NCBI GenBank assembly: GCA_022494885.1
Contig: JAGVSM010002669.1
Location: forward strand, 62,001-126,000
From: Micrasema longulum
Lineage: Eukaryota; Arthropoda; Insecta; Trichoptera; Brachycentridae
Reading direction: 5' to 3'
Length of the DNA: 64,000 nucleotides
Made by a program: the position numbers and the translations under genes. Shown here piece by piece: positions 1-10,700 of the stretch (position 1 is the first letter of the stretch; each line of letters starts with the position of its first letter). The notes beneath the pieces are model-generated. The model made no database searches, had not been told where the DNA came from, and saw only the letters and a program-made list of their open reading frames with translations.

Positions 1-330
1 TACATGTTTTCGGTAATACATAATTCAAATTACAGGAAAACCTCGTACAAGCATTCTGCTGGGATCTACTCTTGTAGCCACATGACCAGAAATGTGTCAA
101 TGACTCTTTTAAAAAATTGTACCTTCATAAACTGAAACAATGTCTCAGATGGAAAAGTTAGGGGACATCGAAGCATCACTCTAAGAATTAATTTTTGCAT
201 TGCTATAAAAACACTGGATGAAGCATCGTTCTGCTGTTTATTCAAAAAATTCCACGGTTTTTGGAGTGTCTCTTTGATTATAGTAAGTGAATAGCAGAAA
301 AGAGACTAATTTGTTGTTTTGACTTTTCAG
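1..330. other. Intron or upstream flank of gene A
   Basis: No coding exon is seen here. The stretch ends in a polypyrimidine tract and the AG acceptor of the gene A last exon. Positions about 20-130 resemble 19053-19180, which lies inside the 3'UTR intron of gene B. This suggests that the two 20 kb halves of the cluster share this flank. Confidence 0.5.
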
Positions 331-515
331 CAAATTCGTGCTCCGATCCGAACATGGAATTCCTGAAATGTGGATCCGCATGTCCACCGAGCTGTGAAGA
401 CCCATATTCTCTATGTATAGAGTATTGTGTCGAAGGCTGTTTCTGTAAGAAAGGATATGTAATCAATAGTAAATGTAAGTGCGTTCGACCCAAAGATTGT
501 CTAAATGATTACTGA
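331..515 (+). CDS. Gene A, last coding exon: TIL-domain protease inhibitor, partial
   Basis: This is the 3' terminal exon of a secreted TIL-domain protein whose earlier exons lie left of the window. The AG acceptor is at 329-330 and the first two bases complete a phase-1 codon, as in every other exon of the cluster. The frame then reads NSCSDPNMEFLKC and ends with PKDCLNDY and TGA at 513-515. All ten TIL cysteines are present. One additional Cys follows the ninth (SKCKC), which could leave a free thiol or form an extra bond. The loop between Cys5 and Cys6 is IEY, so the family rule predicts an acidic P1 residue (Glu). Stopping inside the TIL exon resembles gene D rather than B and C. Inhibitor function is inferred from the family. 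Confidence 0.85.
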
Positions 516-620
516 TACAAGATAAAGCATCACATAACCCTTGAAATAGCATACAATTTCTTTAGAATACAATTAATAAAATTGTCTATTATTTTATGTA
601 TTATGTTTTTATTTACCCTT
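516..620 (+). terminator. Gene A 3'UTR with poly(A) signal
   Basis: AATAAA lies at 575-580, about 60 bp after the gene A stop codon, followed by T-rich sequence. This fits a normal short 3'UTR. Confidence 0.6.
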
Positions 621-2079
621 CCACTAGTTTATTCTTTTTGACAAATATTTAAATTAAAACCAAGATGAACCACTCGGATAAAGGAACATTTTTAATAAGC
701 CATTCACGGGGGGCTTATGACCTATTTATATATTGTGTGATAACTTGTGTGTAAAATATTTACCATTTTCATCATAGTTATAGTTTGTCCAAATGACTGT
801 AGACATAGATTTGATTCTACAAACATTTGGACAAACTCAAAATATTCTTGATTAAACCAAATGGTCCAAGAAGAAGTATAAAAATTGAAAAATGTTTTCA
901 GGCCTAAATGGAAAATGCGTATTAGGTGAAATAATTCAGTCAGACAATTCACCCTCACCGGCGTCAATAAAATTTTTGGCTCTTTAATTTTACAAAAATT
1001 AACAGATGGAAGAATCGAAGAAATACGGGTGTTCAAAAATAAGCGAAAACGATCTCGGCCGGCGAACATCCAGTGCATGTTGAAACTGTTTTTCAAAAAC
1101 GCGGCAGACAGTTCGTTCGCTCCGACTTATATTTTTTCAAGTCGGACTTCTTTTTGAAGATCAATCACGTGGTCTAGATCAGTCAAAAGATAGAAATCAC
1201 GCCAGTTTTTGACGGGAGATGATTGTCGTTTGTATGGAACTGCTGGCACATGAATAACTAAACGCATCGCGTTAACAAAATATAATAAGATTAAAAAGTT
1301 ACTATTTACACGCAACGGAGCTTATTGTACATAAAATGGTTTAACATTTCAATGCAAATTAAAATTATAAAATTTTCAATTAATTTTAAAAAAATAAAAA
1401 ATAATTGGCTCTTCTGTTAAGTTGGCTACATGTCGCTGAGGAACTTTTTCCTTTCCACCGTTGATATTTTTTATTACTATATTATTTTACTTTCCAAACT
1501 TTATCTCAATTATTTATAATTTCAATTATGTTTTCGTATTATTTTGTATTTATTTCAATGATTCTGATCACTGTACAGTATACAGTCCTCTTTAGAACAT
1601 GTTTCCTTACTGAGAAAGACTCTTAAATTTAGACGTCTGAAATTCTTATGATGTAACTGGCTCTAAAGGGTGAAATTCAGCCTTGTACAGAAACATTTAG
1701 ACATAAACAATATATTTTAATAGTTTGTGTGGTATGCACACTTTGTGTGTACATATCGCAGCAGTGAGACAAAAGTTAAAACAGAGTACCAAACCCATTA
1801 AATTGATAAAAAAATATTTTAAAATCCCATTGACAAACACGTGATCACTTTCCATTGTATTAATTACTAATCGACCAAACAGATTCAATTTGAACAGCTG
1901 TTACTGGAAAGTGTTTTTTTAAAATTTACGTTTTATTTACTAATTAAATTAGTTGGAATACGCAAACAATTTTTACTATTGTTGTAATATGTTAACAAAA
2001 CCTAACTACGTAATTTATTGGCGAGATATGTTTAATAGCGTTTAGAGTAAAAGTAGTGTATACTTTTTTAAGCATTCCA
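621..2079. other. Intergenic DNA between genes A and B, with repeat copies
   Basis: No gene is recognised. Part of about 690-1060 belongs to a dispersed repeat that also occurs near 12182-12400, 22060-22190, 42380-42690, 44335-44470 and 59470-59770. Positions about 1670-2040 resemble 21100-21450, which supports the large duplication. The rest is AT-rich without recognisable structure. Confidence 0.5.
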
Positions 2080-2470
2080 AAATTTTGTGCTAACGTGACG
2101 TAACACCGAAATCTCGTTTATTTTATGAAGGCCCTTGAAGGCAGAGGGTAGGTTTTCGAAATGTTATCCTAGAGACGTATGCTTCAAGGCACCTAGGCCG
2201 CGAGAAGGATAAATAATTCCATCTTAAAAGAGCCGATCGTAGATGACTAACTACCCTCCATCTGTATAAATCGTGTCTTCCAGTTTTTCGGACACATCGC
2301 CAGACGAGACGAGAGTAGTATTGGAAAATTAATTGTCTTGTGAGTGGTTGAAGGAAGTACAGGGAAATAAATATCCCCCCTAGATAGACCAAATCAAGGC
2401 TGCCACAAGAATGTTAGTTGAAACGGTGCGAACGGCGGTGTGTCGTGAGAGGTGGAGGAAAAAATATTTA
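2080..2470 (+). mobile_element. Non-LTR retrotransposon 3' tail, degraded
   Basis: A + strand frame reads FGHIARRDESSIGKLIV, the degenerate FGH(V/I) C-terminal signature of many insect LINE open reading frames. Stops interrupt it. A diverged copy lies at about 21490-21890 in the equivalent position of the second duplication block, so this insertion probably predates that duplication. Confidence 0.6.
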
Positions 2471-3460
2471 TAACGTAGGGGAGGAGTTATGAAACAGTTT
2501 TTACATTACCTAGTATATCTTAGCCTAAAACAGACCTACCTCAATGAACATTATATCTTAACGTGGCCAATTTTAAACACTATATAATCTAAATAAAACA
2601 ACATGAAAATATAATCAGGGTTAATGAGAAAATCGGCTTAAACAGAAAAAACTCCCAGCGTTACAATTCTCCTAGTACCGAGGTAAGTTGAAACAGAGGT
2701 CAAGGTACTTTGTAAAAGTTTGGTATTTGGGGATTATATTTTTTTTAAATGAAAACAATACTAATTGTAAAAATGAGAAAAGTTATTTAGAAAAATACGC
2801 GTGAAACAAATTTAACTGCTGGAATTAACCGTTAGTATGTTTATAAAAAAATATATATTGGTTAGGCTTTATCGTGCCGTTATTATAAATTATAGCAACA
2901 GAGTTTTTAAAACATATTGATTGGGAATTCAGAAACATGAAAAGTTAACAATTTGGTTTCCAAACTAACACTACAAAACATTTTAGTAATAAAATAAATA
3001 AAATTGGCGAGTTGAAACAAGCTGTTTTAATTCTCCTAGGCCCAAAAAATCAGGCCTTGTTCAGAATAATGGCTTTTAACCTCAAAACTAGATTCAAGCT
3101 ATAAAAAACAATATCTCGCTTTGAAATTTGAAAAGTCAGTGTATATTGGAAATAATATCACGTCAGCGTTCACGAAATACGTATCGAGTAACATACTATC
3201 AAAATACTGGCTAAAAATATACTTTAGGTATTTTTTTCTGTCCAGATGTCGTATATACACAACCACTCCCTGTAGGCTGCTGTTGCCAACTCCATCAAGT
3301 GGCACGTGAAAAAAACAATAAATGTGTGATGTTGTCAGTTCGCTATCGATCGAAATCGCCATTGTTTCAACTCTACTCGGTCTCCTCTATTATTATCATT
3401 TAAAGCATTAACTTTATAGTCAAACATACTATAAAATATTTGCATACAAACACTTAAAAA
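2471..3460. other. AT-rich intergenic stretch
   Basis: No gene, RNA or recognisable element is seen. Short open frames on both strands near 3100-3360 overlap each other and show no domain. Confidence 0.4.
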
Positions 3461-4060
3461 TAGTTCAGGTGTTTTTCAATTAAAATGCAATTCTTGTTCT
3501 TCAGACGTTAGAAGAACATCAAGAAATGTTAATATTCGTGTTAAATAACATATTGGTGTATTCACAATAACAATTTCTCAGAATTCGCAAATCACCTAAT
3601 CAATTTTAATCATGACTTCAATAAAAATACAGGAGTTAAAATTTTACACAGAAATAAAAAAGGGTTTAAAGAATAATATGAAAACATTTTACATTGGGAA
3701 AGCTTTAAAAATTATGTTCCTTTAATTAATAATCAAACAACCTTTCAATATTGTCCGTTCTACGATGTTCTATTGTAATGGTCACGCTTAACCTATTTAA
3801 CCCACTCCCCTCATTCATATCTCAAACAACATAAAACATTTTCATAATCTAATCAGTGCATGATCGTCCTGATCGGTGCATGTGCTTTTAAAAATACATG
3901 TCGTGTTGGTTTTATATTTTTGTGCAACAACTATGGTGAAGGTGTATAGTGAGTTTTGCATGTTGGTTTAATTCGTGTCTCGGAACCGCTAGACATAGAA
4001 AAGTCGGTAAGTGGTTATAAACAAATATTTGATAACATTTCATATTTATAACGTATAAGA
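3460..4060 (+). repeat. Dispersed repeat, also present inverted at 16080-16650
   Basis: Sequence around 3690-4040, including the short motif AGACATAGAAAAGTCGGT, recurs as a reverse complement at about 16080-16650. It recurs partially at 17030-17260, and its 3' end also near 50700-50830 and 60780-60900. No coding capacity is visible. It is probably a non-autonomous transposon, but its termini were not resolved. Confidence 0.5.
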
Positions 4061-4542
4061 GGGATAATGATCACGACCCTCCGCAGTAAGGAAAACGACA
4101 AATGATGAGAGTCATTCACATTAACTTTCAAAGCCCGCTGGATCAAAAAAATACGCGCGTGGCGGTGGTGGGTCAGATTAGACCCTATTTTAAATGTCAC
4201 CCTCTACGCATTTTTTGTGGATTTTACAAAATTATTTTATCATAAAAATTTGCTCCGATTCAATAAAAAGATGCGTCACAGGGTTTTTATTAAATTATAA
4301 TTTAAACATTCGGGTGCAAGAAAGACCTACACCTTCTCTTTCTCCATGCACCGCAAAAGGTGGCTGTCCAGTGTATCCTCATATCTTTTAGCCATTCCAT
4401 ATAATCGATCAGAAGATCGGTTTTTATTCTTTAAGTCTTTCCAAACCAGGACAAAAATACAGTTGATTTTTAGGTTAATTCTAAGAGATAAGTTTTACGG
4501 TTGTGAATCTGGCGATGAATCTTTTCGATTATATTAGCTGTT
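4061..4542. other. Upstream flank of gene B, conserved with gene C flank
   Basis: Segments at 4080-4200 and 4395-4480 match segments upstream of gene C at about 21925-21960, 23365-23435 and 24140-24220. In the gene C copy they are spread out by later insertions. This region therefore belongs to the ancestral duplicated unit. No separate gene is seen. Confidence 0.5.
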
Positions 4543-4660
4543 TTATTTTGGAAGGCTTCTCTAATCAAATGAGATGCTTATGAGCACCTGTTGTATTAAT
4601 TATCTTAAAATTATAATCAAGTCGCCTTTTAGATTTGAGTATTACTTTCAAAGAAGCAAG
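4543..4660 (+). promoter_or_regulatory. Gene B promoter with conserved TTATTTTGGAAGG box
   Basis: The box TTATTTTGGAAGG at 4543-4555 is followed about 10 bp later by AAATGAG. The identical box lies upstream of genes C, D and E, 118 or 120 bp from the ATG. No canonical TATA box is evident; only a weak TTATAA-like stretch lies near 4611. The sequence just before the ATG (TTACTTTCAAAGAAGCAAG) is nearly identical in gene C. Confidence 0.55.
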
Positions 4661-4721
4661 ATGCGTTTTCTAGTGCTCGTTCTATGTATTACTACTGTAG
4701 TCTACGCTACTACCTGTGTAG
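4661..4721 (+). CDS. Gene B exon 1: signal peptide
   Basis: The exon encodes MRFLVLVLCITTVVYATTCV plus one base, followed by the donor GTGAGG. A basic residue, a hydrophobic core and a small-residue end (VYA then TTC) make a typical cleavable signal peptide. The ATG is chosen because it is shared with genes C, D and E (MRF start) and nothing in frame upstream is conserved. The exon ends in phase 1. Confidence 0.88.
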
Positions 4722-7700
4722 GTGAGGTATTCCTGTACTTTTTATGAAAAATCTCGTAATGACATTTTTTAGGATGCGCATTGTTCCAATCTTTTATTCA
4801 ATCGCAGTTTTGATGAAACGTAATCGTTTGTAGATGCAGTACAGTTTAAAATACACATTAAAAATTCATAATTTAAGTTTTTGTGCAAATCGGGGGGGGG
4901 GGGGGTATGGGGTACGTAGTCAAACTTTTTAACAATTTTATTCATTTTATTCATTTTATTCATTTTATTTATTTTATTTATTTTATTTATTTTATTTATT
5001 TTATTTATTTTATTTATTTTATTTATTTTATTTATTTTATTTATTTTATTTATTTTATTTATTTTATTTATTTTATTTATTTTATTTATTTTATCTATTT
5101 TATTTATTTTGTCTATTTTATTTATCATTTGCACCACAACAGGCCATTAGACCCAATTACAGTGGTGAATTATATTACAAAACACCCAGGCTTGAGAAAA
5201 ATCACATTTTATTTTTGTGTTCTCACCGGGAATCGAACCCGGAACCTTCCGTGTGTGAGTCAATTGTCTTGACCACTGCACCACAGAGGCCGCCATTATA
5301 TGTACATACTCGTACCATACAAATCTATTACAAATATATACAATATATACACTACTACTACTACTACTACTACTACCATCACGCCATTTCCCCGTAGGGG
5401 TAGGCAGAGAGAATGGACCGCCACACACGTCTATCCTGGCGTACAATCCTAGCCTCTTCCACATTCATACATCTTGTCATACATGCCCTTCGGTTCTGTC
5501 TGCTTTTGACATGACCAGACTTAAGATTTTGGTTTATCTGATCATGCCACGTTTTCCTTGGTCGTCCTCGTCTAACGTTGCCGTTCATTTTTTGCCATAT
5601 ATACTTGTTTTACCATTCTCTCGTCGTCCATTCGTTCTACGTGACCAAACCATCTCAGAGACCCTTTCTTAATCTTATCAATTATGCTTGTCTTAGATTT
5701 ACACTCTCGCCTGATTTCATCATTCGTAACCCTGTCATATATTGATTTCCCACACATTCGTCTAAGAGATCGCATTTCAACCGCGTTCACTCGGCTTTCA
5801 TCCTTCCTCTGCCAGTTCCATGTTATATATACATAAACAAACAATAATAATATGTATTGAAAAGGACATATTATGAAAGTTATTTGAGTGCCTGTTTCAA
5901 TTTTTACAGATTGCATAGAATCATCAAGCACCAAAATAAACAAAAGTAACAATGAAAGGAAATAAGTCACTGAAGTACAATTTGTATCAGAATAAATTAT
6001 GTAACAGGATAAATTGTTATACATTTTACATCTACTAAACTTCTTCTGCAAATAGTGTCTAGATATTCAACAGACCATGCCCTCTGTAGCTGCGGGACAT
6101 GTGAGCTAGATTATATTTATAAACGATTTAAAAATATAAAAGAACACAGTGTAAATAGATGCAATATTTCTAAATGTCCGTGTGCTCTGTAGCTGCGAGA
6201 CGTGTTGTAATCTAGCTTCAATATAACTACTAAAATTTGACATAATTGGAAATGGTGAACTAGAATCCCAACCACCTATGCGCTCTGTGGCTGCAAGACA
6301 TGTTTGGATGATAATTTTACAGCGTCTTTTAGGTAATTTTCACAAAAATTGCGAGTCATAAATTATCCTAAATAAATAAAGAAATATTAGCTTCAGAAAA
6401 ACATAATTTTACTGCTTAAGGAATTGTATTGAAACAAAAACAAAATAAAGTAGTAGTAAACGGGAATTATTTTCCATTAAATGTGACATTAATAATGCTG
6501 GGACACAAATGTGTATTTAATCATGGCGGGCGTAACATTAAATGTATCAAAAAGATCGTTAAATTTGTTGGGATTTAAATGATACCGCACTAGTGAGAGA
6601 ACTGTGCATAGTTTGTATGAAGGGATTTTTTTGTAGAAAGTACATCTAACCTTGTAGTCTTAAATGAAATCCATTAGTTTATTTCATTTACCAAGCGAGG
6701 AAAATGTACAACATTCTTCACAATACTATGTAGTGTTACAAGATCAGCTAATGTAAGTCTAGTTGAAAGAGAGGATACATGACTTATTATTATAAAAGTC
6801 TAATAATGTACTCATCTTATATTTATATGATTAATAACATATTTTAATTTCAATAACTTATTGACATAATGGAGATCATTTTTCAGAAAAGATGAGTTTA
6901 TTAAGATTTTCAAATTTGGCCGTTTAGATGCAAATTTATTTTTTGTGTGGAGTGTATCAATTACACTTTTTGTCGACGTTTTAATATTTATTCAGCTTTA
7001 GTTGATTGAAGTTTGTTTTTACTATAGGACCAGATAAAGTAACAACTAAACCTCCAGAAAAACTATCAAAAAATCAACCTCTAACTAAGGCTCCAAACAA
7101 GCCCACAACTAAAACCCCAACGAAATCACCAACAAAGGCTCCTACCAAACCCTCAACAAAGGCTCCGACCAAACCCCCAACAAAGACTCCTACCAAATCA
7201 CCTACTAAAGCTCCTACTAAACCCCCAACTAAGTCTCCAACAAAGCCCGTAGTCTGCAATGGAGATAAAAACGCGGAAGTAAAGCCTTGTGGAGATCCGT
7301 GCCCAACTACTTGTGAGAACAAAGATCAAGGACCTAGAGTATGTCCAGCCATTTGTATTATAGATGGATGTGGTTGCAAAGCCGGTTTTGTTCAAGACAA
7401 AAATGGAAAATGCATTCTTCCTGAAAACTGCCGTAAGTATTTTAATTATGTTGCTTTCCAGATAAAAGAAAACTTCAATCATATTCTTGTTCGTTCAAAA
7501 ATTCAAATATTTGAAGACTTGTTAATAAAACGCATGCAAATATGGTTATTGAATTCAAATTACCATTACTTGCTTGGAAAATATCTTAAAGCCTAATGGC
7601 TTGGATCATAAAATTAGACGTAGTCAACTGTATTAAAAAATTAACCGTAACAGAATAATTTATTGGGACAACGTTTTTAGAATGGAATATTTATTACAGT

Positions 7701-10700
7701 AAAAAAATTAAGGCATGTAATAAAGTCTTTTAAATAGTGACTAGTTTTTTTATGCACATAAAGAAGATGTGAGGTAAAACGTGTCAGTCAGTTAAGTAGT
7801 ACAATAGTTAATTTGACTACTAAGCTACACTGTGCTTGATTGGATCAACAATTGTAAAATTAGCTGATTTAACTACTACTGCTACTACCATCATGCCATT
7901 TTCTTTTAAAGGTAGGCAGAGAGGATTGACAGCCTCCCACGCCTATACTAACATACATTCCTGGCTTCTTCTTAGGATGTCTGCTTTTGATATGAGCAGA
8001 CTAGAGATTTTGGTTAATCAGATCATGCCACCTCTTTCTTGGCCGTCCTTATCATACGTTACCATTCATTCACGCCATAAATATTTGTTTTATCATCATT
8101 TCGTCAATCATTCGTTCGAAATGACTAAACCATCTTAGAGACCATTTTTTGATCTGATAAATTATGTATGTCTCAGGTTTGCACTCCTGCCTGCTTTCAA
8201 CATTCGTAAACCTGTCATACATTGATTTCCGGTTTATCTTTAATTAAATCCTCACTACAATCCTTTGCATAAAACCTGTTTAATGACGTAAGTTTATTTA
8301 TTTGTCATTTAACTCGGCAATAGTGAGAAGGGGCGTGACAAATTGAGTTAAAAGATTTTTGCGGATTTTTTTAAAAAACTTTTTTTTAAAACGCGTGCCC
8401 ATTGGTGTGAAGAAGAGGCAATATGCGTTAAGGCTCTCCTGAGGCATCCATAGCACATGTCCAGTGACCAGGGTTTCAATATTTCTTGTCCACCCAAAAA
8501 CCGCCAGCGGGGGAGAAAGGGTAGCTGCTGTTGACATAATTGGCAACGGTTCAAAATTTTATAGATGAAACCATTTTTTGATTTAAATTTTATTAATTGA
8601 AAAAAAAATCGAGCAATTACAATGTACTAACATATATTTTTTGATTTTTTTATTTATTTACAATTTTAAAAAACCCGTTAGGGTTACATTAGAAATTTAA
8701 TATTGTCTGGTCATTTTATGTCTCGTCTAGTCTAGTAATTTAATTTAATTTTTAAGTTATTCAAAATATATTTCTAAACCTTCTGTTTGAATTGAGATAT
8801 TTCTTTTTCTTCATATTTTTTCACATTTAATAATGTTTTTTACTGCCTTAAATAAAACATAATTTTGTGACTTCGCCGTTTTTCTAAATGGGAATCTGAT
8901 TTTTACCGTTCCTCTGGTATTAATTGTGATCATATTTTTTCAATTAATAATATTTTACACGAACATCATCGTATTGAAAAATATTATTTGCTTATTTGTT
9001 AGTACTTTTAATTCTTTTAGCATCAAATTTACACTTGTGTATTGTTTTTTTTTTCAAAATGATTCTTAAAGCTTTGTTTTGTAATATGGTAATTTTGTTT
9101 AAATATTCTTGTTTTGATAAATATAATATGATGAAATATCAGATAATTATTAAAAATCGGAAGAACTTCTCAGATTCGGTAAATTATTCCCAAAATAGGT
9201 AGATCTGCCAAAAACTCGGTAAGGTTGGCAACGCTGAGCTAGACCCAGTCAAAAAATATTTAAAATTTTTGATATTCGTTTTATTAAATTATTATTTTGA
9301 AGCATAATCTCCGGTCTTTAAATTTTAGCTAAACCTCTTGGTTGTGGCGGAGACCCAAACGCAATTAGCCTTCCTTGTGGGGACCCTTGTCCCGTGTCTT
9401 GTCTGAATAAAGAATTAGAAGGCAAACCTCGTCCTTGTCCAGCTGTGTGTATAGCTAATGGCTGTGGTTGCAAACCAGGATACGTAACAGAGACAATCGG
9501 CGGAAAATGTATTCCTGTCAATGAATGCCGTAAGTACCATTTCTTTCGCTGCTGTTTTATATCCTTTTCTATCAAAGGGAAGTAGTGTTGCCTCTCTAAC
9601 TCTTGGTGGTATAATTTTCAACCTTGGCACTAATAATCATCACTGTGAATTGACTAAATTTAAGTTGTTGATAAATATGAATAACCTTAAATTAAGTTGT
9701 ATTCACTGCATATAATTAACCTTTTGTGGCTTGTATGAAGGGGGTCAGAGTTTAGCAATTTTTCAAAATAATGATAATAATAATTAAAATAGGTGAAATG
9801 AGGAAGTTCAAAAGTTTTTTTTTTGTAAATAGACCAATAAACTAAGACGAATTAAAAAAAAAACATACCTTATTATTAGCGATATAATTTTTATATATTT
9901 ATATAAGTTTTTTATATATATATATATAAGTTTTATGTATTTGAAATTACTTCGCGTGTGACGTCTCAAGTTCTCTTCCCCTTCTTCTCGACAAGTTCTG
10001 CTGATTCGTCAGTCGACTTACCATCAACCGGAAATATATCACAATTCTCTTATCATTGGTTGATTAGTAAGAACTATTGACGTCGTTCAAAGTAGTTCGT
10101 TTTTATTCAAATATTTTTTTAATTCATTTTCAAGAAACTTTGCGTTGCAATTTAATACTCTTATTTTTACCGCGCGCGAGTAACGTAATTTAAAGTAGTT
10201 ACTTTAAATTAAGTAAAATAGAATTTAATATAAGTAAACACTTTTTCACTACTCTAGTTATAATTAAATAAAAATCGTGGTTTATTTATGCTTCATTTAA
10301 TTAGTTCAAATCATTTTAAAAGCTAATATAAGCTTTTAATAACATTATAATTTTTGTCAAAATTTCGTATGAACATATTTTTTTCAAATTAATTTGAAAT
10401 ATTTCAAAGCTTTCTATTTCATCAGATAGCTCATTGTACAGCTTCAATCTTGTACAGTGAGTTTTGAGCTTTTTATACTACTGTACTCTCTTTTTGCTCG
10501 CTCACTCTACTATTTTAACACTTTTACGTGATAATTAATGTTTACACTACTCTTTTCAGCACCAAATCCCTGCGGGCCAAATGAAGAGTACAACTCATGT
10601 CCAGCTTACTGCACATTCGAAGATGATTGTGACTCCTACCTCTTGGGATTAATCCGTGAATGCCCAGCTCCACCAGAAGAAGGCATTCCTTGCGTTCCAC

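Noticed and set aside
895..925. Sequence resembling the end of a TIL exon (LNGKCVLGE in one frame)
   Set aside because: No other cysteines or splice structure surround it, and it lies within a dispersed repeat also seen near 59490, so it is taken as chance.
2123..2392. Minus-strand 89-residue frame
   Set aside because: It runs antisense to a degraded LINE tail with a readable FGH motif on the + strand.
4769..5272. Long open frames of NKI and IYF repeats on both strands
   Set aside because: They are translations of a 9-bp A/T minisatellite and its flanking SINE, so not protein-coding.
7074..7482. Minus-strand frames over the Pro/Thr/Lys exon (Gly/Val-rich), likewise at 27221-27586 and 49885-50373
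   Set aside because: They are shadows of the real + strand exons, produced by the repetitive PTK codons.
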